Shown piece after piece: positions 1 through 5,875 of a stretch of DNA of 7,140 nucleotides. The stretch is from Pseudomonadota bacterium (GTDB lineage: Bacteria > Pseudomonadota > Gammaproteobacteria > Burkholderiales > Burkholderiaceae_C). The stretch covers positions 1 to 7,140 of the forward strand of contig JAEWPH010000307.1 of assembly GCA_023460715.1 (NCBI GenBank), read 5' to 3'. The first letter of the stretch is position 1. Each line of letters begins with the position of its first letter. Under the pieces are notes generated by a model. It saw nothing but the letters and a program-made list of their open reading frames with translations. It did not search any database and was not told where the DNA came from. A program made the position numbers and the translations under genes.

Positions 1-97
1 CCTTCGCGACGGGGCCGGTGCCGGGCCGCCGGCCGCGTGCAGGCCGCCGGCGCCGTGCCCGCGCGCCGCGCGAGTACCACGCACCGGGCCCATTTCC

Positions 98-111
98 TTG
101 ATTTGAGGCAA
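98..111 (+). promoter_or_regulatory. Candidate FNR/ANR-type binding site
   Basis: The sequence TTGATTTGAGGCAA fits the FNR/ANR consensus TTGAT-N4-ATCAA with a perfect left half and CAA of the right half. The site lies about 150 bp upstream of the cytochrome c start. A weak -10-like TAAACC at 133-138 would put a transcription start near 145, about 41 bp from the box centre, which is the usual spacing for FNR activation. Control by oxygen would make sense for an operon of respiratory c-type cytochromes. The right half-site is imperfect and the site could instead serve a leftward gene outside the window. Confidence 0.35.
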
Positions 112-190
112 AGCGCGACCAAAACGCACGGGTAAACCCGCAGGTCCTGCAGAGGTCGTACAACCTCCCGACAATGCGCCGCAGGAACTG

Positions 191-230
191 AAAAAGGCCT
201 GCGGGCGCAGCTTTGCTGCGTGCGCAGGCC
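191..230 (-). terminator. Strong hairpin with a terminator-like T tract on the minus strand
   Basis: GGCCTGCG (196-203) pairs perfectly with CGCAGGCC (223-230). Inside it GCGCAGC (205-211) pairs with GCTGCGT (215-221, one G-U) around a TTT loop, so about 15 pairs form with one G/G mismatch. Read on the minus strand the stem is followed directly by TTTTT (complement of 191-195), the form of an intrinsic terminator for leftward transcription. Read on the plus strand it is followed by an A/C-rich stretch with no T tract, so there it would be a stable 5' leader hairpin ending about 30 nt before the cytochrome start codon. No leftward gene lies immediately to its right, so its role is uncertain. 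Confidence 0.5.
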
Positions 231-259
231 AAAACACAACAACAAAAGGTCTGGTCACG

Positions 260-1765
260 ATGCGCATTTGCAGGTCAAGTGCGGGCTTCTCCCTGTCCGG
301 GAAAGCCTGCGGGTGGGTTTTTTCTTTGCTGGCCGTCCTCGGCGCGGCCCCTGCGCAAGCCTCCGGTGACGCCGGCACCGCGGCCCCTGTGCCCCCGCCG
401 CAGGCGCAGCAAGCCGCTTCTGCGCAGCAGTCGGCCACCACCGATGCGGTGCTGGTCGAAAAGGGCCGCAAGCTGGCGGTCGCGGCGGACTGCGCCGCCT
501 GCCACACCACGCCCAAGGGCGGCGCACCGTTCGCCGGCGGCTACCCCATCGGCTCGCCGCTGGGCACCATCTACGCGACCAACATCACGCCCTCCCAGAC
601 CCACGGCATCGGCCGCTACACGCTGGAAGATTTCAGCCGCGCCCTGCGCCAGGGCGTGCGCCAGGACGGCGCCCACCTCTACCCGGCGATGCCGTACACG
701 GCCTATACGCAGATCAGCGACGACGACACGGCCGCGCTCTACGCCTACTTCATGCACGGCGTGAAGCCGGTGGACCAGGCGGCTCCGCAGACCGCACTGC
801 CGTTCCCGTTCAACCTCCGCTTCTCGATGGCGGTGTGGAACGCGCTGTACCTGAAGGACCAGCGCTTCGTGCCCGACACCGCCAAGGCGCCCGAGTGGAA
901 CCACGGCGCCTACCTGGTGAACGCGCTGGCCCACTGCAGCACCTGCCACACGCCGCGCAACGCGCTCATGGCTGAAGACAGCGGCCGCTTCCTGGCGGGC
1001 GGCTCGCTCGGCGCCTGGTACGCGCCCAACATCACGTCCGACGCCACCAACGGCATCGGCGGCTGGAGCGAGGCCGAACTGGTGCAGTACCTCCAGACCG
1101 GTCGCGTGGCCGGCAAGGCCCAGGCCGCCGGCCCCATGGCCGAAGCGGTGGAGCACAGCCTGCAGCACCTGCCCGAGTCCGACCTGAAGGCCATCGCCAC
1201 GTACCTCAAGCAGACGGCGCCGCAGGGCGGCGACGAGGCCAAGCCCCGCTACAGCCACGGCAGCGCGGCGGTCGCGCAGGAAGCCACGCAGCGCGGCCTG
1301 GCAAAGGGCGTGGACGCCGGCTGGCGCGTCTTCAGCGGCAGCTGCGCGCACTGCCACCAGGCCACGGGCGGCGGCACGGGCCATGGCGAATACCCCTCGC
1401 TGTTCCACAACAGCGCCACGGGTGCCAGCCGGCCCGACAACCTGGTCGCCACCATCCTGCACGGCGTGGACCGCACGGTGGACGGCCGCGCGCACTTCAT
1501 GCCGGCCTTCGGCGATGCGGCGTCGTACACCGACCGCCTGAGCGACCAGGAGATCGCCGACGTGAGCAACTTCGTGCTCACGCAGTACGGCAACCCGGCG
1601 GTGCAGGTCAGCGCGGCGGACGTGGCCACGCTGCGCGCCGGTGGCAAGCCGCCCTTGATCGCGCAGATGCGTCCCCTGCTCCTGCCGGCCATCGTGGTCG
1701 TGCTGGTGGCGCTGGTCGCCTTCATCGCAGTGCGGGTGCGCCGCAAGAAGAACACGGCCGCCTGA
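260..1765 (+). CDS. Tri-heme membrane-bound cytochrome c subunit of an FAD-dependent sugar/alcohol dehydrogenase
   Basis: This 501-residue protein is the electron-transfer subunit of a three-part membrane dehydrogenase. It takes electrons from the flavoprotein encoded two genes downstream and passes them to quinone or an oxidase. It begins with a Sec signal peptide (hydrophobic core about residues 18-30, likely cleavage after AQA at 34). Three c-type heme motifs follow: CAACH (78-82), CSTCH (226-230) and CAHCH (362-366), so there are three cytochrome c domains. Methionines in AMPYTAY, GPMAEA and HFMPAF are plausible distal heme ligands. A single transmembrane helix near 472-493, followed by RVRRKK, anchors it with the heme domains in the periplasm. 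This is the architecture of the cytochrome subunits of gluconate, sorbitol, fructose and B. cepacia-type glucose dehydrogenases. The ATG at 260 has an AAGG about 10 nt upstream and gives a complete signal peptide. The next gene starts 16 nt after the stop. The role is secure; the substrate of the complex is not known. Confidence 0.93.
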   Translation: MRICRSSAGFSLSGKACGWVFSLLAVLGAAPAQASGDAGTAAPVPPPQAQQAASAQQSATTDAVLVEKGRKLAVAADCAACHTTPKGGAPFAGGYPIGSPLGTIYATNITPSQTHGIGRYTLEDFSRALRQGVRQDGAHLYPAMPYTAYTQISDDDTAALYAYFMHGVKPVDQAAPQTALPFPFNLRFSMAVWNALYLKDQRFVPDTAKAPEWNHGAYLVNALAHCSTCHTPRNALMAEDSGRFLAGGSLGAWYAPNITSDATNGIGGWSEAELVQYLQTGRVAGKAQAAGPMAEAVEHSLQHLPESDLKAIATYLKQTAPQGGDEAKPRYSHGSAAVAQEATQRGLAKGVDAGWRVFSGSCAHCHQATGGGTGHGEYPSLFHNSATGASRPDNLVATILHGVDRTVDGRAHFMPAFGDAASYTDRLSDQEIADVSNFVLTQYGNPAVQVSAADVATLRAGGKPPLIAQMRPLLLPAIVVVLVALVAFIAVRVRRKKNTAA

Positions 1766-1781
1766 CGCGGCCCGGAGATGG

Positions 1782-2408
1782 ATGACCATGACTTCGAATC
1801 ACCCCACCCATTCCCTCTCTGCCCTGTCGTCGGCTGTGGCCTCCACGGCGGCAACGGCCGGCCTCTCGCGCCGCACGCTGATCGGCGCCGCCGCCGCTGC
1901 CGGCGTGGCCCTGGCCTTCGGCGGCCCGGCCCTGCTGGGCACCAGCAACGCCTTCGCAGCCGCCGCGGCATCGCAAGACTTTCTGCGCCTGTCGGAGTTT
2001 CTGACCGGCGGCCAGCCGCTCACCGCTGCGCTGGCCGCGCGCTACCAGGAGGCGCTGGGGCGGCATGAACCGCAGTTCGCCGCGGCCGCCGCCCGGTTGC
2101 AGCGCCACGTGGCGGACGGCCGGTTCACGCATGTGGACGAGCTGCTGGCCGCGCCCGGCCTCGACCCCGCCCTGCGCGCCACGGCCACGCAGATCGTCTC
2201 GGCCTGGTACCTGGGCATCGTCGGCGAAGACGCCGATGCGGAGCTGATCAGCTACGCCAACGCCCTCATGTACCGCCCCACGGCCGGCATCCTCGACGTT
2301 CCCACCTACGGCAGCGGCCCCGATTCATGGGGGCACAAGCCCCCGGTCTCCACGGTGCCCAACCCCACCGGAGGCGACGCGCAACACCCCACCAAGAAGA
2401 GCCCGTAA
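1782..2408 (+). CDS. Small (hitchhiker) subunit, sorbitol dehydrogenase family (FAD-SLDH type), Tat-exported
   Basis: This 208-residue protein is the small subunit of the FAD dehydrogenase complex. In this family it acts as an export and maturation partner, carrying the folded catalytic subunit through the Tat system. A twin-arginine signal is visible: LSRRTLIG with R30-R31, a long Ala/Gly/Leu hydrophobic stretch to about 53, and a likely cleavage site after AFA (59). The mature part contains FLRLSEFLTGG and, near the C-terminus, AWYLGIVGEDADAE, YANALMY and a Tyr-Gly...Trp segment (176-183), all characteristic of the family. It has a Pro/Lys-rich tail. The protein has no cysteine at all; the B. 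cepacia glucose dehydrogenase small subunit has a Cys where this one has Gly177. Two in-frame ATGs (1782 and 1788) follow GGAG at 1774-1777 with spacings of 4 and 10 nt, so 1788 is also possible. The catalytic gene starts 3 nt after its stop. Confidence 0.88.
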   Translation: MTMTSNHPTHSLSALSSAVASTAATAGLSRRTLIGAAAAAGVALAFGGPALLGTSNAFAAAAASQDFLRLSEFLTGGQPLTAALAARYQEALGRHEPQFAAAAARLQRHVADGRFTHVDELLAAPGLDPALRATATQIVSAWYLGIVGEDADAELISYANALMYRPTAGILDVPTYGSGPDSWGHKPPVSTVPNPTGGDAQHPTKKSP

Positions 2409-2411
2409 GCG

Positions 2412-4061
2412 ATGAGCAGCAGCACCCACCACAGCACGCAGTACGACGCGGACCTGATCGTCATCGGCTCCGGCGTCATGGGCGGCCTGATCGGCGCCAA
2501 GCTGGCCCAGGCCGGCAAGTCCGTGATCATTCTGGAAGCCGGCCCGCGCGTGCGCCGCGCCGACATCGTCGAGAACTTCCGCAACGCGCCGGTCAAGCTC
2601 TCGCTGGCCAACATGAAGCTGCAGGGCGCGGGCTCGCCCTTCCCGAACCCGCCGCACATTCCCTCCACCTACGGCGACTACCTGCAGCAGACCGGCCCGG
2701 TGAAGTACCCCACCAAGTACCTGCGCGTGGTGGGCGGCACCACCTGGCACTTCGGCTCGGCGCTGTGGCGCATGATTCCCAACGATTTCAAGATCCGGAC
2801 GCTTTACGGCCGCGGCCGTGACTGGCCCATCGGCTACGACGAGCTGGAGCCCTACTACTGCGAAGCCGAGGCCGAGCTGGGCGTGACGGGCTACGACGGC
2901 CAGGACGAAAGCGGCCATGGGGGCGAGGCGCACCCGCCGCGTTCCAAGCCCTTCCCCATGAAGGGCTTTAACGTGCCGTACTTCATGCAGCGCATGGACG
3001 AGATGCTCAAGCCCGGCGGCTACCACCCGGTGCTGGAGCCGCACGGCCGCGCAAGCCGCCCCTACGGCAACCGCCCCGTCTGCGCGGGCAACAACAACTG
3101 CAACCCGGTCTGCCCCATCGGCGCGAAGTACGACGGCTCCATGCACATCGACGTGGCCGAGCGCGCGGGCGCCCAGCTGCTCGACAACGCGGTGGTCTAC
3201 AAGATCGAAGCGGGTGACGATGGCAAGATCACGGCCGTGCACTACAAGAAGCCCGACGGCAGCTCGCACCGCCTCACGGCGCGCCATTTCGTGCTGGCGG
3301 CGTACGGCATCGAGAGCCCCAAGCTGCTCTTGATGTCGACATCCGAGAAGTACCCGAACGGCATCGCCAATTCGTCCGACCAGGTGGGCCGCAACCTGAT
3401 GGGCCACACCGGCATCAGCATGAACATCATGATGAACGAGGACGTGTGGCCGGGCCAGGGCCCGACCGAGCTGCTGGTCTACCTGAACTACCGCGACGGC
3501 GCCTTCCGCAAGGACATCCCCAGCTACAAGACCAAGTTCCGCAACACGGTGACCACGTCGCAGATCGCCTCCAGCCTCATCGCCAAGGGCGTGCTGGGCA
3601 GCCAGCTGGACGCCGAGATCCGCCGCCAGTCGGCGCGCTCGCTGAACGTGGCCGTGGACTTCGAGACCGAGGCGCAGCCGCAGAACCGCGTGGTGCCCAG
3701 CACGACCAAGAAGGACGCCATCGGCATCCCCGTGCCCGAGATCTACTACAGCGTGAACGACTACTGGAACGCCGGCCGCGACTTCGCGGTGACCGACCTG
3801 CAGCGCATGGCCGGCCTGCTGAACGCCGACATCCTGAAGATGGACACCAACCACCAGGACCGCCAGCACATCATGGGCACGACCATCATGGGCGACGACC
3901 CGAAGAACTCGGTGGTGGACCGCGACTGCCGCACGCACGACCATCCCAACCTGTTCATCGCCGGCACCAGCGTCATGCCCTCGGCCTCGTGCATGAACCC
4001 CACGCTGACCGGCGCGGCGCTGAGCCTGCGCATCGCGCACCAGCTGCTGCGGGAGGTGTGA
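2412..4061 (+). CDS. GMC-family FAD-dependent dehydrogenase, catalytic (large) subunit with Fe-S motif
   Basis: This 549-residue flavoprotein should oxidise a sugar, polyol or other alcohol in the periplasm. The N-terminal FAD site is clear: GSGVMG (19-24) in a Rossmann fold ending in LEAG with Glu42. The segments VVGGTTWHFGSALWRMIPNDFK and RDWPIGYDELEPYY are shared with the FAD glucose/gluconate/sorbitol dehydrogenase branch. The catalytic pair is His486 (in QHIMGTTIMG) and Asn529 (in CMNPTLTGAA). Cysteines 224, 230 and 234 (C-x5-C-x3-C in RPVCAGNNNCNPVC) match the cluster-binding region of B. cepacia glucose dehydrogenase, which holds a 3Fe-4S cluster, so direct electron transfer to the cytochrome is expected. 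The second Cys of the adjacent pair in that enzyme is Ala225 here. There is no signal peptide, consistent with export on the small subunit. The length is close to the roughly 540 residues of relatives. The substrate is not predictable; the general class is very likely. Confidence 0.92.
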   Translation: MSSSTHHSTQYDADLIVIGSGVMGGLIGAKLAQAGKSVIILEAGPRVRRADIVENFRNAPVKLSLANMKLQGAGSPFPNPPHIPSTYGDYLQQTGPVKYPTKYLRVVGGTTWHFGSALWRMIPNDFKIRTLYGRGRDWPIGYDELEPYYCEAEAELGVTGYDGQDESGHGGEAHPPRSKPFPMKGFNVPYFMQRMDEMLKPGGYHPVLEPHGRASRPYGNRPVCAGNNNCNPVCPIGAKYDGSMHIDVAERAGAQLLDNAVVYKIEAGDDGKITAVHYKKPDGSSHRLTARHFVLAAYGIESPKLLLMSTSEKYPNGIANSSDQVGRNLMGHTGISMNIMMNEDVWPGQGPTELLVYLNYRDGAFRKDIPSYKTKFRNTVTTSQIASSLIAKGVLGSQLDAEIRRQSARSLNVAVDFETEAQPQNRVVPSTTKKDAIGIPVPEIYYSVNDYWNAGRDFAVTDLQRMAGLLNADILKMDTNHQDRQHIMGTTIMGDDPKNSVVDRDCRTHDHPNLFIAGTSVMPSASCMNPTLTGAALSLRIAHQLLREV

Positions 4062-4066
4062 GCGCG

Positions 4067-4083
4067 CCAGGCGGCGTGCCTGG
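4067..4083 (+). terminator. Possible terminator hairpin just after the dehydrogenase operon
   Basis: CCAGGC (4067-4072) and GCCTGG (4078-4083) form a perfect 6-bp stem around a 5-nt loop, starting 5 nt after the stop codon of the catalytic subunit gene. Only TTGCTAT follows, so the T tract is poor. It may end the operon alone or together with the palindromic element that follows. Confidence 0.35.
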
Positions 4084-4182
4084 TTGCTATCGAATCGAGA
4101 GCTGCTTGCGCTCGTGGATATTGGAATTCAATGCACTTTGTGCCTGAAATCTATGCACATCAGGCGCAGTCTGCTCTCATTT
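4084..4182. repeat. AT-richer nested palindromic intergenic element (candidate dispersed repeat)
   Basis: This gap between two convergent genes is clearly less GC-rich than its surroundings. Outer imperfect arms GAGAGCTGCTTGCGC (4097-4111) and GCGCAGTCTGCTCTC (4164-4178) are inverted copies matching at 12 of 15 positions. Within them TGTGCCTGA (4139-4147) pairs with TCAGGCGCA (4160-4168) through nine pairs including one G-U. The second stem shares bases with the right outer arm, so the two folds are alternatives. The left arm, with GCTAT before it and AGCTGCTTGCGCT inside it, resembles a palindromic repeat I remember from intergenic regions of Comamonadaceae genomes. That link is from memory and untested. 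The right end, TCTCATTTTC, may also give weak rightward termination. Confidence 0.45.
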
Positions 4183-4749
4183 TCATTGCGGCGCCGGCGT
4201 GCCCTCGGCCGTGGCGGCTGCGGGTGCGGGTGCGGGCGCCATCTCCAGCTGCATGAGGATCATATTGACCAGCGTGTGCACGGTGGGCCGGCCGGTCTCG
4301 ATCACGAACTGCGCCGCCTCGCGGTACAGCGGGTCGCGCTGAGCGTAGAGCTCGCGCAGACGCTCCAGCGGGTTGGCCACCTGCAGCAGCGGCCGCGCCT
4401 GGTCGTGGCGCACGCGCTTGTAGATGTCGTCGGGCGAGGCGCGCAGATACAGCACGTGGCCGCACTGGCGCAGCGCCGTGCGGTTCTCCGGGCGCAGCAC
4501 GATGCCGCCGCCGGTGGACAGCACCATCGGACCGGGCTGGGCTGCCATGTCGGCCAGCAGACGGCTTTCCTCGTCGCGGAAGGCGGCTTCGCCGTGCTGC
4601 TCGAAGTAAGCCCGGATGCTGGTGCCCAGCGCCTGCTCCAGCCGGTGGTCCATGTCCACGAACGGCACGCCCAGGCGGCGCGCCAACTGGCGCCCCACCG
4701 TCGATTTGCCGGAGCCCGGCATGCCAACCAATGCGCAGCGCGTCTGCAT
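4183..4749 (-). CDS. aroK: Shikimate kinase
   Basis: Shikimate kinase phosphorylates shikimate with ATP at the 3-hydroxyl, a step of aromatic amino acid and chorismate synthesis in the cytoplasm. The 188-residue protein has every signature residue: the Walker A loop GMPGSGKS (9-16), Asp32/Asp34 in FVDMD, Arg58 in GEAAFRDEES, the GGG loop at 80-82, Arg119 in the lid (RPLL), and Arg138 followed by PLYREA. The family is usually about 170-180 residues; the extra length is an Ala/Pro tail from about 171 (APAPAPAAATAEGTPAPQ) that is probably disordered. The ATG at 4749 is chosen because the P-loop follows at once and an AGGACAGGAAG Shine-Dalgarno region precedes it; longer upstream in-frame extensions look non-native. 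In many betaproteobacteria aroK sits with aroB and pilus genes, but here it stands alone, so it could be a second copy. Confidence 0.9.
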   Translation of the reverse strand: MQTRCALVGMPGSGKSTVGRQLARRLGVPFVDMDHRLEQALGTSIRAYFEQHGEAAFRDEESRLLADMAAQPGPMVLSTGGGIVLRPENRTALRQCGHVLYLRASPDDIYKRVRHDQARPLLQVANPLERLRELYAQRDPLYREAAQFVIETGRPTVHTLVNMILMQLEMAPAPAPAAATAEGTPAPQ

Positions 4750-4793
4750 CTTCCTGTCCTGTGGTCCGTGGTTTGGGGGGGGAGCGAGAGGGC

Positions 4794-4799
4794 AGTGTA
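4794..4799 (-). promoter_or_regulatory. Candidate -10 element for the shikimate kinase gene
   Basis: On the minus strand TACACT (4799 to 4794) resembles a sigma-70 -10 box and is preceded by T. It would start transcription near 4787 and give a leader of roughly 38 nt. No convincing -35 hexamer is seen at the proper distance, so this rests on the -10 alone. An eight-C tract of the leader (4775-4782 on the plus strand as G8) lies between this start and the Shine-Dalgarno. Confidence 0.3.
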
Positions 4800-4870
4800 A
4801 GGGCCGGGGCGGCCTGCGATGCCGCCCGTGCTGTCGGCTTGCGCTGACACGGCCCCGTGTGGGCGCGGAC

Positions 4871-4876
4871 CACAAT
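4871..4876 (+). promoter_or_regulatory. Candidate -10 element suggesting a leaderless start for the YihY/BrkB gene
   Basis: CACAAT matches four of six bases of the -10 consensus and ends 5 nt before the preferred ATG at 4882, so transcription would begin at or within a base or two of the start codon. No Shine-Dalgarno is visible before that ATG, as expected for a leaderless mRNA. A CTGACA at 4844-4849 resembles a -35 box but lies 21 bp away, longer than usual. This is a weak prediction. Confidence 0.25.
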
Positions 4877-4881
4877 GCGGC

Positions 4882-5868
4882 ATGCCTCCTGTCCTGGAAC
4901 GCCTGACCGAACACGCGAAGCGCCTGGTCCAACCCGTGATGCCGCTGGTGCGCGCCGTCAACCTGTGGCTGGACGCGGACGGCCTGCGCATGAGCGCGGC
5001 CATGTCGTTCTACGGCATGCTGAGCCTGGCGCCGCTGCTGCTGCTGGTGGTGGGCGTGCTGGGCTGGTGGATCGACAAGTCCTACCTCGAATCGAACCTC
5101 ATTTCCCAGGTGCAGGCCGTCGTGGGCGAGCGCGGCGCCGACGCCGTACGCCTCGCATTGGCCAGCGCGCAGGAGCCGTCGGAGGGGCGCATCGCGTCCA
5201 TCGTCGGCTTCGTGCTGCTGCTGTCCGGCGCCACCGGCGTGTTCGTCGAGCTGCAGTCCGCCCTGGAGCGCCTGTGGTCGCGCGGCCAGCCGGCGCCCGA
5301 GAGCAAAGCCTGGTGGCGCATGGCCTCCCTGCGATTGCGCGGGCTGGCCTATGTGCTGGCCATCGGCTTCCTGCTGCTGGTGTCGCTGGTGGTCTCCACC
5401 GCCGTGAAGGTGGTGTCCACCTGGGCCAGCGCCAGCCTGCCTTCGGCCTCGGGGCCGCTGCTGCAGCTGCTCAACGAGATGGTGGCTTTCGGCATCGCCG
5501 TGGCGCTGTTCGTCGGGCTGATGCGCATCGGCAGCGGGCCGAAGCCGCCCATGCGCTGCCTGGTCTTCGGCGCGGTGGTGGGCGCCATCCTGTTCACCGT
5601 GGGCAAGCAGGCCCTGGCCTTCTACCTGTCCACCGCGGCCGTGGTCTCGGCCTATGGCGCAGCCGGCTCGCTGGTGGTGCTGCTGATGTGGATCTTCTTC
5701 TCGTCCGCCGTGCTCTTGTTCTCGGCCAGCTGCGCGCTGGCGCTGCAGGAGACGCGCGAGGAGTTCAGCCAGCGCCTGTCCGAACGGGAGCGCGAACGCG
5801 CCCGTGCCGCGAAGGCAGAGGGCGGCGACAGCGCCGACGCCGGAACGGCCGCGCCCGCGCCCCGCTGA
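4882..5868 (+). CDS. YihY/virulence factor BrkB family inner-membrane protein
   Basis: This 328-residue integral membrane protein belongs to the YihY/BrkB (UPF0761) family, whose biochemical function is not firmly established; early reports of RNase BN activity in E. coli were reassigned to another gene. Family marks are DADGLRMSAAMSFYGMLSLAPLL (about 31-53), the SGATGVFVELQSALERLW segment (115-132), and YLSTAAVVSAYGAAGSLVVLLMWIFFSSAVLL near 248-279. About six hydrophobic segments are visible, near 42-62, 105-125, 152-174, 200-215, 227-245 and 258-288. The end is a highly charged ERERERARAAKAE stretch and an Ala/Pro tail, probably cytoplasmic. The last membrane segment ends in LLFSASCALAL where many relatives have a Gly-Ala-Glu. 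The ATG at 4882 is preferred because the family N-terminus follows directly; an in-frame ATG at 4819 would add 21 residues without family resemblance. It is divergent from aroK and convergent with the DUF72 gene. Confidence 0.87.
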   Translation: MPPVLERLTEHAKRLVQPVMPLVRAVNLWLDADGLRMSAAMSFYGMLSLAPLLLLVVGVLGWWIDKSYLESNLISQVQAVVGERGADAVRLALASAQEPSEGRIASIVGFVLLLSGATGVFVELQSALERLWSRGQPAPESKAWWRMASLRLRGLAYVLAIGFLLLVSLVVSTAVKVVSTWASASLPSASGPLLQLLNEMVAFGIAVALFVGLMRIGSGPKPPMRCLVFGAVVGAILFTVGKQALAFYLSTAAVVSAYGAAGSLVVLLMWIFFSSAVLLFSASCALALQETREEFSQRLSERERERARAAKAEGGDSADAGTAAPAPR

Positions 5869-5875
5869 CGCGCCC

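Larger units (their letters stand above)
1..259. other. Upstream non-assigned region and leader of the dehydrogenase operon
   Basis: No gene can be assigned. Bases 1-90 are extremely GC-rich, so several frames stay open by composition alone. The + frame starting at base 1 runs to a TAA at 133-135 and could be the tail of a gene lying to the left. On the - strand an ATG at 93-91 opens a frame to the window edge whose product would be only Gly/Ala/Pro/Arg-rich. Neither has a recognisable domain. From about base 90 the composition becomes more balanced and looks like a promoter and leader region, holding the FNR-like box and the hairpin listed separately. Candidate -10 hexamers before the cytochrome gene are TACAAC (159-164) and GACAAT (170-175). 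Neither has a good -35 element. Confidence 0.4.

Noticed and set aside
24..51. Direct repeat GGCCGCCGGC at 24-33 and 42-51
   Set aside because: Only two short copies in DNA made almost entirely of G and C; expected by composition.
1..135. Possible 3' end of an upstream gene on the plus strand or 5' end of a leftward gene on the minus strand
   Set aside because: Several frames are open because of GC content and none gives recognisable protein sequence, so no CDS is called.
275..1789. Long minus-strand open frame (504 codons) opposite the cytochrome c gene
   Set aside because: The product is Arg/Ala/Gly/Val-rich with no domain, while the plus strand encodes a signal peptide, three heme motifs and a membrane anchor. 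It is a GC-rich shadow.
2325..4040. Long minus-strand open frame (571 codons) opposite the catalytic subunit gene
   Set aside because: It is His/Val/Ala/Arg-rich low-complexity sequence with no domain, mirroring the codon pattern of a clearly real GMC oxidoreductase gene.
4819..4902. Alternative ATG at 4819 for the BrkB-family gene, with MPPVL repeated at both candidate starts
   Set aside because: The extra 21 residues are Cys/Pro-rich and unlike the family; the repeated MPPVL is too short to be taken as a duplication.
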